Origin: Sclerurus mexicanus
Lineage: Eukaryota > Chordata > Aves > Passeriformes > Furnariidae
DNA length: 64,000 nucleotides
Assembly (NCBI GenBank): GCA_013396755.1
Contig: VWZF01001684.1
Coordinates: 947,720 to 1,011,719 of the forward strand
Direction: 5' to 3'
Shown: piece after piece, positions 13,561 through 26,640 of the stretch
How positions within the stretch are numbered: the stretch's first letter is position 1
Layout of the letters: each line of letters opens with the position of its first letter
The notes under the pieces: generated by a model
The model's database searches: none
The model's input: only the letters and a program-made list of their open reading frames with translations
What the model was told of the DNA's origin: nothing
Program-made: the position numbers and the translations under genes

Positions 13561-14892
13561 TCTTGCTTGGCCAGGAAAAAAATTATCCATCAGCACACTA
13601 AATGGCTGACGCCAACAAGCTACTCTTCTCCGAGTTAAATCTGCTGACAGTTGGGGTGATTTACCTTTTCCTCCTGCGGAGAGGGATGCACTTGTGCCCG
13701 TCTGGGTATCTGGTCTTTCTCCGCAACCCTGGATGGAAATCCCATCCCTGCTGGAGTTTGTGTCAAAATCTCTCTTGGTTTTGAGGGTCTCCCTGAACTC
13801 ATCTTTCGGCAGCTCTGAGGGTTTGCTCCCCACTTGGGAATGGAGCACATGCCACCGTGCCTGTGTCTCATACCGCGTCTCCGACTGCTGGAGAGGGCGC
13901 TCCTGGGGACAGAATCAAAGGGCTGCTTTGCTTCTCCTCCTTCCTCCAGTTCTCACTCATTCAGAGGAGGGAGAGAACAGAGCCTCCATCTCTTAACTTC
14001 TTTCCTTTTTCACCATGCGGGCTTTTTTTTCTTCTCAAAAAACCCCCAAACACAAACAGCACCTCCCCACAGCAACCACTTTGAAGTTACAGGTACTTCA
14101 TATAACACAAAGATACTTATTCTAAAAATCTCTGGGATTAATGGATAGCACTCCATGCCTTGCCTGGTTGTGGCACAGCAATGTGGAAGGAAAGGGCTGA
14201 TAATCTCTGAGTGAAAAACACCATTTTTGGAGCAACTCTGCCGTGGCAGCAGCGGCTGTCGCAGTGCCAGCCACATCAGCAGCCAGGCGTGTGCCACTCA
14301 GGTTATTCACCGTAGGCAGCCCCACCAAGGAGTAATTTTACTTGGGCAGAAAGGGCTTCCTGACACTTATTGCTGCTGTACCTGATGGCTGGAGGCTGGG
14401 CTGATGGATACCCTGCAAATCCAATAGATAACAGATTAGATATGCACGTCCTGTGCCGTTCCTCGGCTCCGGCGCCCTCCTCCTCCTCCTCCTGCTGCCA
14501 ACGCAGAGCCCTGCCGTGGTGTGGGTGACATATGGGGGTGCAGCTCTGGACCCACCAGTGGGCCCGCTGCTCCTTCTCCGGGCTCAGGCACCGCAGCTGC
14601 ACCGCAGTATATAACAACAATAACACCACATATTTGTAACCTGTGTTTTATTTAAAACCAGGTCCCTCTCACCTGTAAACAGCGAGGGTATAAATGTGCC
14701 TCACCAATCACATTGGACTATTGTATTATACAGTCTATTGAGTGTTTTTGGCAGGCACAAGCCCCTGTGCTACTGTGTCCTTATTTTATTATTGTTTTGA
14801 GGGTAGAGCTGTGTGATTATCCATTCTTGCTTCAGGCATAGCAAGCCATCTGGAATGCTTATTAAACCCACAGGCAGATCAGAAGGATATAA
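13561..14892. other. Non-coding DNA with a short (CTC)n run
   Basis: Moderately GC-rich sequence. A trinucleotide run of CTC/CCT type lies at about 14475-14493 within a locally CpG-containing stretch (14460-14610). ORFs of about 100 codons on both strands are low-complexity and unrecognised. Confidence 0.55.
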
Positions 14893-14962
14893 CTCTGATG
14901 ATGTACATGTACATGGGCTGTACTACATCATCAGAGCATTGCTCCTCTGATGATGTAGTACA
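14893..14962. repeat. Nested three-arm inverted repeat
   Basis: Arm B at 14919-14936 (tgtactacatcatcagag) and arm C at 14945-14962 are perfect 18-base inverted copies around an 8-base loop. A third arm, A, at 14893-14905 (ctctgatgatgta), repeats the start of C and can also pair with the end of B. It is followed by the palindrome tgtacatgtaca at about 14903-14914. RNA or single-stranded DNA from here could switch between A:B and B:C hairpins. An 18-bp stem is short for a microRNA precursor. Structure is seen; function is unknown. Confidence 0.85.
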
Positions 14963-15762
14963 CATTAGTGGGCCTAGATAATGGATTAGAACTAGCAGAG
15001 TGAAAGTTAGACTTTTTGAAGGATGGATATGGTGAGGTTTTTTTCTCCCTCTGGGTAACTGCTGGCATAAGATGTGGAAAGGAAAATTTAAAAGTGAGCC
15101 AAGGAGGCTTCAAAACTTGTAAGTGCTTAGCTTGTCAATGGGGAGGGACAAGTGGTGATCAAGAGGCTTAAGGAGACAGCTTTGAAACCCTGAATCATTG
15201 CAAAGAGGTCATATGTACTTGTCTGCTCGAGTGAAAAGGGACATGGAATGTGTCCAGAAATAATGCTGCTTCTCCGATCCTCCTCTGACTGGTCACCAGG
15301 GAGTGGGTTTTTGGTAGGACTTTGGCTTTCCATCATGCTTCAGTCCCACATCAAAAACCCAACACCCTGTGTTATGACACATAGAACTAGTTTTTCAGCA
15401 GTTTCCAAATTTATGCTCATCACATATTTGCAAGTACTATTTAGAAATAAGCTTTTCAAATGAACGAGGAATCTGATCAGCTTTCAAACTAGCCATGTGT
15501 CTTCTTTTCTGAGTATGAAAAGAAAATCAACATCAGTAAAAAAAAAACCAATCTGGGCACTACGTATGGGCTGTAGGTGAAGGAAGGAATAACTATTTGC
15601 ATCTCTGTGGAGTTCTAAACATAATTTCTATTTCTCTTTGTTCATAACCCTTTTTGCAATGCTTTTCCGAGGTAGCTGATATTTGTCTAATCATGGAAAG
15701 GTGTTTCATGTCTAAACAAAACCTTTTCCTGTGAAAGCTGGAAAGGTTCATAAAAGTTAGGT

Positions 15763-15813
15763 CATTCAGTCAGGAAACTGAATGTGTGCTATGCAATTTA
15801 GATAACAAATTGC
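15763..15813. repeat. Pair of adjacent short hairpins
   Basis: Two perfect inverted repeats lie within 51 bases: cattcagt/actgaatg with a 6-base spacer (15763-15784) and gcaattt/aaattgc with a 7-base spacer (15793-15813). The second can be extended by gtgtgc-type pairing if a 5-base bulge is allowed. A direct repeat taaatatcaa follows near 15820-15845. Such short palindromes arise by chance, but their clustering is noticeable. Confidence 0.6.
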
Positions 15814-15845
15814 ACACTTTAAATATCAAACTGTAAATATCAAGT

Positions 15846-18800
15846 ACTCAAAAGAATATTGACATTTTTGAGCAATTCCAAAGAGTAACAGAACTTTCAA
15901 AGAGGAGCCGTACATAGTGAGCATATGCTCTAGAAATCATAGCTGCAAAGTAAGGCAAATGCCTGTTTTAACAATGGCAAATAGCAAGTAGGGAAAGGTA
16001 TGGGTCACATTTTATTAATGCTTAGTGTGCCTCAGGTTTGTCAACACGCCCAGTGTGGGCTGTGCACACCTGCGTGGCCGAGGGGAGGGGGCAGCGTGAG
16101 CGGGGAGGTGCACGTTCCTCAAAGCAGCAGGAAATTATTTTGGGTGCAGAACAGCAGTACTGCAGCAGAACTGGAGTAATTGCTTTGCCAAAAATCTGTA
16201 TTTTACTCTGTGTCTTTCCAGTTCGATGGTGACCAGGTTATCTTGACAGTTAATAAGAATTCCCAGTTAGAAGACTGGAGTTCATAATTTACATGACTGT
16301 AAACTGATAGCTTCCCTTTGGACAGATTTTGAGGTTTTTCTTGGTCAAAGACCATAATGAAGCCCAGTTGTGACCATTACATGCTCCTCTTTACCTGGGC
16401 TTGGCAGCCAGTAGGAGAGTTTGCTCTCTCTCAGCATGTAGGTGGAGAAGTTTCTGTTTCATTCCTGTGCAGAACAGAAAGGAACTTGGAAAACTCTTCC
16501 CTCACAGTGCAAATGAGATGGCTCCTTTTCGGATAGTCTGTGCTAGCATAGCTCCTAGGTAGCAACTCTGGCAGGAGGGGGCTGTGTGGGTGTCTGTGTG
16601 TGCATGCTCATTTCCAGATTTGCACCCCTCTTAGTGAAGCATCCAGCTTTTGCCCTTTTTCAAGCCTTCCTTCTGTTCTTTCCTTGCATGCTTTACCATG
16701 TTTCCACTCACAGGAACATCTCCCTTCTCTCCCACATGATTTTCCCTCCATCCTCTGGAGCCTGCTCCCTTGCAGCCCCACTGCTGGGCTGTTGCCTTCC
16801 CCCAGCAAAGCTGTCCATGTCCCACACTCACCTCCGTGTGCCAGTTTGCTGCTTTCCCTGCTACCACTTTGTCCCCAGCTCCAGTTCGCTGGGGAAGGAG
16901 ATGACAAACTGTCACTTTCTCAAACACCCTCCACCGACTACTCTTAAAGAGGCAGTGGGATAAATGAAATTCAGCATTTGAAAGGCTCAACTCCTCCAGA
17001 AAATATTCCACCCACAAGTGGGGAGCTTCAGAATCCATTCCTAGCAGTTAATGCTTCATCCTAAATGACACAGCTTTTCACTAGTGACATGTGCATTGAT
17101 CTGCATTACAAAAATAAGAGAAATAGCACTTCTTTTCAGCAGCAGATAATTACCAGCATACATCAGGTTCCCTCCTGCTGATACCCACAGGGTGGAGGGG
17201 CTGGGAGTGGGCATTAGGTGGAGGGGACACGGCCGGCTTGCACGTTCAGCCAGATAAATAATATTGATTGGGACTTGTGTGGAGCCTCAGCAACACCCCT
17301 CCTGGCTGGTTTGATTAGCCACAGGGGTACATTGGCTCCAGTCACAGGATTTCACCCCAACCATGTCTGCCATGCAAAGGTGCTAGTTAGACTGCATGCA
17401 GAAGCAAGCTGGGAGCGGAGAGGTTCTTCGGCCCTTGTCAGAAAAGATCAGAGCCAGGTGACTGTGGCCCTGGTGGAAGAGCTGGATGATTTATGGGACA
17501 GAAACGTGTAAGAAACCCTCTCACCCGCCAGCACTGGGGTGCAGGCACCCTGGCATAAGTGCAGAACTTCCTTCTGTCCCTTCTTCCCTGCCACCTCTTA
17601 GGAGGCTTAGGAGCTGGGGGAGGTGATTCCCAATGGCCAGCTGCTGATTTTTGTAGTCTACATGATGAAATGACGTGCGCTACTGGGACCAGAGTCTGCC
17701 TGAGGGCTTTGAAAGGTCCCCCTCTCTGAGGTTTGGCTCTGTGTCCCTGATGAGCAGCCACCACCCCGTGCAGGTGAATTCAGCTTTGCAGGAACTTCTG
17801 AGCTCCTCTGGAACAAGCCCCCCTCGGGCAAGAGACACTTCAAATATTTGTGAGGGAAGGGGTGCCACTCAGCAGCCACCAAATGCCTGCACCGCCCTCC
17901 AGCAGGACAAGGGCCTTTGCTTGACTCACCTCTCTTTGGGGCAGATGTCTAAAAAATCACTGCTGTAATTCTTCCGGCTGAACCATCATTACACAAAAAC
18001 ACCTTCACTTTCACAGGAGTGCTGGAAAAGCTGCATCGAGCAGGAAAGGGGCTGCTGCCGCCTGTGTGGGACTTTGCCATTTCTCACTTCATAGTCTGTC
18101 GTTCTTTAGAGGCAAATAAAGCCCATTGGCAAGGGGACTGAAAGTGCTCTCTGGGTCTAAGCACGCTCCAGTGTGTAAGCTCGACTGAATTTCCTCTCAT
18201 CAGTGAATGCAATCTGCCGTGAGAAAGTTTTACTGTCTCTGAGTCCTTATGAAAACATTCTTAGATAATTGAGACATTCCCAAACAATTAAGATAACCAG
18301 ATGTGTCTGTTATTTGTAATTACCTGAACATGAATTCTTTCTTCAAGAACAGTTCAATTTTTTTGTGCTTTTTGAATTACTCTAGATAATGGATAGGGAG
18401 ATTAACTCCTCTGAAAAGTAATCTGTGGTTTGTACCTACTATGTCTCATTCTGATGCAAAATCACCTCCTCCCAGAATTACGTACTGGGGCTGAAACAAT
18501 ATGTGAAATGAACTTTCCAGTTCTGCTGTACTTGTGATCCACAGCCTGCAGTGCCCTTTCAGGTGACACCATGGGGTGAACTCAGATGCTTAAAGTCTAT
18601 GAACAACCCATGAAGAAGATGCTAAAATGATTTCTTCAAGCAGGGAAAATTGCTGAAGGCTCGAAAATGGTTTCACAAACCACTTTGTTAAGTAGCACAG
18701 TTTGAATAAAAAGGCTTCTGCACATGCTGCATTTGCAGCTAGAGCTTCTGCAACATTTTCATTTTCCAAAGTGCCCGGCTTTCGCTGCATTGCAGCACAC

Positions 18801-21530
18801 GAGGAGAAGGAGGAGGTTGAGGCACCCTGATGAACTCACAGTGTAGGAAAGACACCTCTGCGTTTGGTCACTCTACTTACAGTGCTTCAGCATCAAGTGG
18901 GACTCAGCCTACACCTCAAAATTGTTATTTTCAGGGCAGTAGTCATGACTCCGTGTTGCAATATGTGTCTTTGAAGTCTTCCCACTTCCCCACCTCATCA
19001 AGCAAGGCTTGAGTCAGGACTGGCTGTTCACATCCAGCCCTGGGGTGTGCATTTGACCATCCCTTTTCTGAGGAGCCTCCTCCTCACTGCCTCCTCCTGG
19101 TGGGCGCCCCTGCTGCTGTGCCTGCAGGCTGTGCTGCAGACAGGTGTTTCACCTGGCACTGGCTCCTCTCCCGTGTAGTGCAGGCTTTTTGTGGGCAGCT
19201 CTCTAAATTCAGCTCCCCCAGGGACTGTATGGCAGTGGTCCTTTCTGCACCAAGGGCTGCAGCTCGCTCCTCTGTGCTGGTTATTCCTGAGCTGGTGTCA
19301 CTACCCCTCGCAGTCCTTCCCTGAGCTTTGCACTGCTGCCTCCCTCCAAATCCCTTCTTCTGGTCCTTGTCCTGGCATTGTCTCTGCGGAGACACAGGCA
19401 AAGGGGAGCGCTGCTGCAGCCCAGGGCAGTTAAGCTGCTTCATCACAGCTGCTGCCCTCATCTTTGGTACATATCTCACTGGGCATATGATACCTGGGCA
19501 CTGGAAATAAGGAGTGTCCGAACCTCATGGTTCTGGTCTGCTTTTCTGTTTACTCCACTTTTACTCTCTGAGTCAGTGGCCTCATCTCTGCCTTCTCCCC
19601 TGTCAACTTCTTCTCATTCTGTATGATTACCTGAGCTTACTATTAATAGTGGCAAGACCAATGGTGATGATGTCACCTTTGGTTACTGTAAGAAAAGTTT
19701 ATTTTTCAGAAAAAAAAAAAGAAGTAATTCTTGCATGAGTACTTGGTGACTGGTGAGTTCAGTATAGAGTTTTTAACTTGAAGCTCATTCAAACCTTCTC
19801 TCTTTCTCTTGACAGTTTTGCCCTGGGCACTGTTATCTTTATTGTCCCAAAGGAATATCCTTGAGTGTGTTAGTCATGTACATATCAACTGAGACTTCTG
19901 TCACCACTTTCCAGCCTCCTGAGGACTTAAAGATCACAGTATTTGTCTGGGTGCTGAAAATAAATGGGGCTTAGAAATGGTTCGGAAGACTAGTGAGAAA
20001 TGCTTGTTTTCAGTCCTGCTGACTAGTTAGGTCTACATGAAGTGAGCTCCATCCTTTGCTATGCACAGTGACACCTTTGCCCAGGTATGAGGAGTACATG
20101 GTGCAATACCTAGTTGTTAAATTGCCACCTCCCTCTCCTTCAGAAGTGGAAGGCATCATTTAGTTGGTACTTGGGAGCCAGTGGTGTTTGCAGGAAGGTC
20201 TGAGCCTGTTTCGTTCCTGGTAAATGTAAACAGTGATTTCTGATGCAGGGAGGCACTTTATGACTGATTTCTTCACCAGATTCCTCCAGGACTGATTCTC
20301 CTCAATCAGACTGCTTTTTTTATTTTTTATTTTATATTGTATGCACCTTTCTTTCGTATGGTCATTTTGTGTTAGCCTGTAGCTCCATGTGGCAATCTGG
20401 TGACAAATCATGTGGCAAACTGGTGGGAAGGAGGTGACTTATCTGAAGCAAACCATGTGCTGAAGTTTGCCTTCGTGTGAACTAAAACTTTACAAAGACT
20501 GGCTTGGGATTTCAGGAGTGGCTTGAAGACCTCATAATGAAGTAGAGAGTTACACAAAAGGATTTAATTTTAATAGCATTGTGTGTGAGAGCGAGAGGGA
20601 GAAGGCTGGAGTCTAGTCACACCGAACTAAATATAAGGAAAGGGAAGCAGAGGGAGAAGAAAACTGGGCTAGGTCAAAAAGATTGCAAAAAATTATAATA
20701 AAAAAGACAGGACAAAAGCACGAGGCATGAAGCAGGCTTGTAGAAAAGTGTTTGTTCAGTCTGAATGTATTTGGTACTGGGGTGAGGTGAGAAGGGGAGG
20801 GAAAGGAAATTGAGCCTAAAACTATTTTTCTAACTCCTGAAGAGTGGCTTTTCTTCCCTTTTCTTGGAGGTTTCATTAAAATGTGTGAATGCCCCCTTTT
20901 CCCCAAGAGTTTCTCAGTGTCTTTCTGTACTATGATTATAGCAGACGTCATGGTCCTGTGGTGAGCAACATAGAAGGTGTGGCTGGAGGTGCCTAGGAAA
21001 ACCAATGCCTGAAATATGTGTCTTTATCAACACCGGAACCTTTTGCCAGGTGCACGCTGGGCTCAGGGAGTACTTGTAAAGGAGCACCTGGAGGGCTTGG
21101 CGAGGCCATGAGAAGTGTTTAAAGCTTGGAACTGCCCACTTCCAGGTCTCCCTTCCTCCCGACTGCTCAGCTGTTTCTCTCTCTCTGCCCAGCAGTGCCC
21201 ACAGGTATAACAGGGCAGTTTACAGCCCCTGCCGTGTAAATGCACTGTGCAATTCATTGCCTCTTATTGCCCAGCATGTAGAGGGACAAGGAGGAGAACC
21301 ATGGCAGGGCTAAGCCCAGGATGGCCAAGGACAGCACTGGCCTTGGCGGGTACCACCGAGACCCCTCCACAAGCAGCATTCAGACCTGTTTGCCCAGCCT
21401 GCCCTCCTCACAAATCTTGTATTTCCAAATGAATATTTTAACGGAAGGGAATTGTGTAGATTGTTAGTGTAGCTTATTAGGTTTTAAAAATTCATGTTTC
21501 TAAATTCCCAGTATTATTTTTCCCTTGCTT
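15846..21530. other. Non-coding DNA, no gene recognised
   Basis: About 5.7 kb with ORFs up to 135 codons. Those at 16.6-17.0 kb overlap on both strands and reflect local pyrimidine/purine bias (C/T-rich + strand), not coding. A (CT)n run of about six units is at 21177-21188. No repeat family, RNA gene or conserved domain recognised. Confidence 0.55.
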
Positions 21531-21580
21531 TAAAGGAAAAAAAAAAAGGTAAAAAAGAAAAGAAAAGCAGGGAGGGAGGA
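21531..21580. repeat. Polypurine tract
   Basis: Nearly 50 bases of almost uninterrupted purine on the + strand (A runs, then aaaagaaaag, then gggagggagg). Low-complexity sequence; such tracts can adopt triplex structure, but no role is implied here. Confidence 0.8.
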
Positions 21581-23679
21581 ATCTCTTTTCAATAAGGGTT
21601 TAATTGTCTGTTTCATCTGGAAAGCCCTCTGAATTGAAACTCCCTTCTCCACAGTGCTACCTGAGCACTTCACAATTTTATTCTCTTGAAGTGTCTATTT
21701 TACCATTTGTCTCACTTTCAAGCTTTTAGCTAGAACTGGACATTTGTGGCCAGACAAAGGAATTTAAACTAAGTAGCGTGTTATGGACTACTTCAGGTGA
21801 CTCTGCTTGGATTATATCACTCTGACACTACAGTAGCTAAAGCAAAGGGCATTAACACGAGTCTATTGAATGTAGACCTGCAACTGGGATGAGAGAATTT
21901 CACTGCATTCCCATTGCGTCTTTCTAATGACCTTACCCCTGTGTTTGGAAGATGCCTGAACTAAGAGAAATATTTTATCTTTTTGGGGGATTTTTAAGTT
22001 CCTAGAGAAGGATGTTTATCTGCCAGGAAATTATACGCTTTACCTGGAGTACCTCAGGATATGAGAATTTGTTCTTCTGCCTCCTTTCTTTATCCGCTTG
22101 GAGCTTAAGTTTGAAAATGGAGCAGACTCAGTGATATTTATGGTATGGCAGACGGGGCTGCCTTGTAATACGTGGTGAGGACAGGCACCTGAATCTGGCA
22201 GGTTTGGCAATAGGGGACAATAATTAATGTGAGTGGTAAACCAGTTAAATGACAGATAATTCCGCACCAAAAACTCGAAGCACCACTGGGCTGGAGCTGC
22301 TGTAGGTCTGTGAAGCAGTAGCTGCCCCAGAAGCACCTTGTTGTGCTGGCAGACAGGAGCACCAGCACTGGGAAGTAACTTGGGACATAAAACCCCTCTG
22401 CTGTTACTGCCAGTACTCAGGTACCTTGCAGGAATGTCCCTTCCAGTGCTGCTTAGAACCAGTCCAGAAGGCATAAAATATGCTAAGCAGCTGTTTAAGG
22501 GGGAAAAAATAACATGTGGCAGAGAAAGATGAAGGATATGCACACAAATAAATAGAAGACCCTCCTGATGGAAATGTGAAATTTGCCGTTTTTCTGTCTG
22601 TGATGCTGCTGAGTGCTGTAGCTGTGCTGATGGCAGGGCTGCCAAAGGGTTGTTTTTCTATTAAGGGCAAACAAAATGAGGGTAAAATTTTAAGTTGAGG
22701 AATTTTCTGCTGCTAGAAGGCAAATTACTACACGCACTACTACAAAAGAGCGGGGGTAAACAATACAATATGCTGGGAATTGCAGATGCGTGTGCAGGAA
22801 CGCCGTGAATACATTAACTTCCCGTGTTGTCAAGGCAAGTGACAGCGGCTGACTGAAATCCAGAAAGAGGCTCCTGTCAGCACAGCCCTCGCCCAGGCAG
22901 AGGCACATCGCTCCTAATAACACCGTCTATTCCGTTTACATCTGACATGGGGATCCGGAGCCTCTGGTTTGGGGAGTTTTATTTGTTTTGACCCAGGGAA
23001 GTCCGCTGAGCTGCTCCGTCAGGCTCCAGCCTCCTGCCACGGAGTCAGACAAACACACCCACGCTGGTTCATCAGGACTGAGTTTTCTGCACCTCTCTTT
23101 CTTTTCAGCACGTTTCTCTCCTGCTGGACTTCACTGTAGGAAGGGCAAAAAGGAAAGCACAGGGATAAATGAAGAAAGTGCTTCTGTAGCCATGCCTTGG
23201 ATGCTCTGACCATTTGTGAAGTTACTCCGTGAGGGGCAGCGAGTCGTGGAAGTCTGTGGGGTTTTTCCCTACAGTCTGCACCAATCTGTGCGGAAAAGGG
23301 ACTGCACAGCCCCAAGCTCCTCTTTTCCTGTGCTGTGCATGTCCCCAGGAAAACCCTTCAAAGGCCAAATCAGTAGATTTAGTCCATGTCCCGGTTTGAT
23401 TTAGGTAGGCCTATGTGACTTACCCTGGGCTGAGCACATCCAAGACAGGAAGGTAAACATCCCATTGTGCTGGATTTGATGAAAGAAAATCCTGGAAAAT
23501 GTTGTGCTTTTCTAAGAAAACTGCCAGAGGCAGATTATTAGGTCTGAATTAAAATGCAGACGAGATTCATTAAATTGTTGACCCTGCCCCCTCCAAAAAA
23601 AAAGTCAGGTTGCCATCTTAAATTGACAGCATTAGAGACAAATTATGTGCACTGATTAATAAGTGTGGGCTAAATTACG
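21581..23679. other. Non-coding DNA containing a 201-codon chance ORF
   Basis: The minus-strand ORF at 22040-22645 (201 codons) has no recognisable domain, no signal peptide and no repeated motif, and overlaps open frames on the other strand. I judge it to be chance. Nothing else is identifiable. Confidence 0.55.
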
Positions 23680-23930
23680 GCTCGGGGAGCGGGTGGAGCG
23701 CTGTGGGAACGGGGGCCAGGGAAGGAGCGGAGGAGGCGAGAGCCATCCTGCCTGTGGGCACAGAGCAGTGCCGAGGGCTGGGGGCCCTGTGGCACCCGGG
23801 GGGCACAGGGGCACAGGGAAGGAGCTGAGCCTCCTCCAAGGAGCCCAGTCCCTCTGTGAGGGTGACCTGGCACCCTGGTGCCAACATCTCCCCTGGGACA
23901 TCAGTGCTGGGGGCGTGTGCTGAGCTCAGG
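23680..23930. other. GC-rich patch
   Basis: A 250-base G-rich stretch, with about nine CpGs in its first half (23680-23800), between two AT-rich regions. Four overlapping ORFs of 67-88 codons on both strands are all Pro/Gly/Ser-rich composition artefacts. It could be a minor CpG-containing regulatory element or just a local isochore fluctuation. Confidence 0.4.
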
Positions 23931-26562
23931 GACTGTGCCACCCTTTTCTTTGGGGCTGGGGGAACCTATTGTTTGAAAAAAATAATAAAAATAAAGGAAG
24001 AAAACCCACCCAAGCCTTGAAAGGGTTGGACTTAAGAAGTCAAATAAGAAAGGTAGGGTAAACTAGAGCCTTGAGAAGCTGATTTCCATCACATTGGTGG
24101 AAAAAACACTGACCATTTCACCATTTCAGGCAAAAAAAGAAAGGGAAAAAGCAGGCATGATAATATGTATATTACTCACAAGACATAATTCTCTGAAAAT
24201 ACTATGACCGGTATATAAATAGCAAAATGAATGTTATTAACATGTTAATTTTACTAACCCTTTAACCTATTGATTAGCCAAACAGAAGGAAACAGCATCT
24301 TTTCATGCTTCGCCCCCCCTTGCCTTTCTTGTAATTGGATTCAAATTCACATCTGTAGCTACTAAACCAATGTTTTCAACCTTTCTTCTACACCTCCCCA
24401 CCCCCAACTGTTTAACCTCCCGTCTCCAGCGCTGGCATAAATGTAAGCCTTTATTTGTGAATATTCCGATAAGCACTTTGCCTCCAACTATATTGTTCAA
24501 GTACCAGCATCATTGTTACAGCTGTAATTGTTACTATCAAGACACAGTTCTTTGTAATTAGAAAGTCAAGATGGTATTCAGCAGTATGGCAGCACAGATT
24601 CTCATTTGTTAGGCTATTAGAAAAAAAATGTTTACAGAGAAAACAGTGTCATTGTTTAGTGCTCTTAATTGACCATCTGCCTGGTAAAGAAATGTCCAAA
24701 GAAGGATAAATAAGACTATAGTGCACTTATTTATTTATTTTCTTTGTGCGATGAGTAAATTAGGAAAAGCAACAGCAGATCCAAACTAGACAAGACATTG
24801 CTAAATCAGGCTGCAAGTGAAATCATGTCATGAATACATTAACTTTTATTTCTCTCAGTGTCAAGACTCATGTCTGCATCTTCCTCAAAGTTTGTTGGGA
24901 AGAAAAAGGAGGCCAGATCTTGGTGGGCACTGTGGAGTTGACAGCATTCATCTTTTAACAAAGTCAAGCATATGCTGCTTTGAGTGCAGCATCTTTGCAT
25001 GCTCAATGACGTGTTTAATGTCACCTTTCCCACTGTAAATCATCCCTGAGTAAATCCACAAGGGAGAGTGGTACTAGGAATTAAGCAGGAGAGAAATAAA
25101 ATTCATGACCATGTGGTTCTATCTCAGGGAATTTGGTACGTATTGACAAGAGAGATTCACACCTGACGGGGCCGAGAGCTAATTTGTAGTAGGGCTGTTT
25201 ATCTTCTGCCTGAAAGGAATACTTTTTCATATTTAATGTGCATTTTCCTCATCTCCATGTGTGTATGTGTTTGTGATTTAACGTGGCTAAGGGTGCATCT
25301 GGTTCTGCTGCTTGGCAAAAATGTAGTTTCAAATTTCGGGCTAATTCAAAATTCTGGGTTTTCCCCATGAAAAAGTAAAGGAGGGGCAGTTTGGTCTTCA
25401 AAAACCAGGTTGGATGTTTTCATTGCACGAGACACTGTCCAAGGCAGGGAGTATTTGTATACAGGAACAGTATGCTGTTCTTTGCAGCATTTGTTTACGG
25501 CTTCAAAATGAGAAATGGAAAAAACCCACGAGTATTACCATGCTAAACCAATATGGTAAATGACCAAACTGATCTTTTGTACTATTTATCTTCCAACATT
25601 CCAGGTGGAGATAATCCAGTACATTTATATGTTGATTTATTACCGTGTGGAGTAAAAAACCCAAAAACATAGAGAGAAGCAATAGGGAAAAAAGCGGGAA
25701 AAAGAGAAATTAACTAAAAAAAGTAAGGATTTCATTTAATAATAATAATAATTTCTCAAAACGTTACCTTCCAGGTTTGAAAGGCACAAGGGGAGTCCTG
25801 GTTCTGTCTCCTCCACGACGAGGTTCATGCAGAGGTGCAGCCACTCAGGTGGTGACAGGGGGACAGCAACCAGTGCCCTCACAGCAGTGACAATCTGTGT
25901 GACAACAGACATGATGCAGGTAGGGAAAATTTCCCCAAACTTAAAAGGCTGGCAGTGTTTTAGCCATCAGCTCTTCAAAGTGAATTTTCCTTCCACAAAA
26001 CCTCTCCTTTGATGCCTTCACCTGATTCCTCAGATGGATCATCCCTTGTCCATCTGTTCCCTAATGAAACCTTCCTTTTTTCCATCTCCCTTGGTTGCTG
26101 CACTAAATACTGACCTTGATATTTCATGTTTCTTTTTCTTCCATGATGTTTACTCCTTTGCACTTCTCTTTTTTTGAGTTTAGAGAAAGTACCTCAGAAT
26201 TTTGGTTTCCTGCCTGATGGCTTTTGAGAAGGGGTGATAGCTAAAGGAACATAGCTCATTTGTCTTAAAAAACCCTGAAACACAGTAGGTAGTATATTGC
26301 CTCTAAATTTAGAATTTTCTTTTTATCCCGTTTCTGGAGATCTTTCATTAGTGCCAACTGCATCTTTTCAGAAAGCAATGAGCCACCTTTTCCACTAGTT
26401 TTTTGTTGCCTTCCAGTAGGGAATGTAACGAGTGTAATAACTTCCACCAGCAGGCGCAGGGAGGTGAGAAGTGCTCAGGGCTTTCAGGGTACTGCGCCTT
26501 TTCCCTGTCCTAGAGACACACATATTTGTGAGGTTTGATAAATGTTTAATAACCACTTCTTG
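23931..26562. other. Non-coding DNA with simple repeats
   Basis: AT-rich. It contains a TTTA-type run at about 24728-24741 and (AAT)5 at 25738-25752. No ORF exceeds about 81 codons. A segment around 24.6-24.8 kb has few repeats and some TAAT cores but nothing decisive. Confidence 0.55.
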
Positions 26563-26640
26563 CAGGTGCCTTTGCAAACTGCACCTGTACCTGTTTCCCC
26601 AGCGCTGGGGGGTGTGCTGGCACCTCACCTGTACCTAGAG
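26563..26640. promoter_or_regulatory. E2-box (CACCTG) cluster with a 14-bp palindrome
   Basis: Three CACCTG/CAGGTG boxes lie within 69 bases (26563-26568 as caggtg, 26582-26587 and 26626-26631 as cacctg). Between the last two is a perfect 14-base palindrome, ccccagcgctgggg, at 26597-26610. CACCTG is the known target of ZEB/Snail-type zinc fingers and some bHLH proteins. Spacing and function are unverified. Confidence 0.3.

Noticed and set aside
14893..14962. microRNA precursor
   Set aside because: The stem is only 18 bp with an 8-base loop, too short for a typical precursor, and no known miRNA seed was recognised.
22040..22645. 201-codon minus-strand ORF
   Set aside because: No recognisable domain, no signal peptide, overlapped by a plus-strand frame; length is within chance expectation for 64 kb.
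24330..24350. tRNA B-box-like gattcaaattc
   Set aside because: No A-box at the right distance and no cloverleaf stems; not a tRNA.
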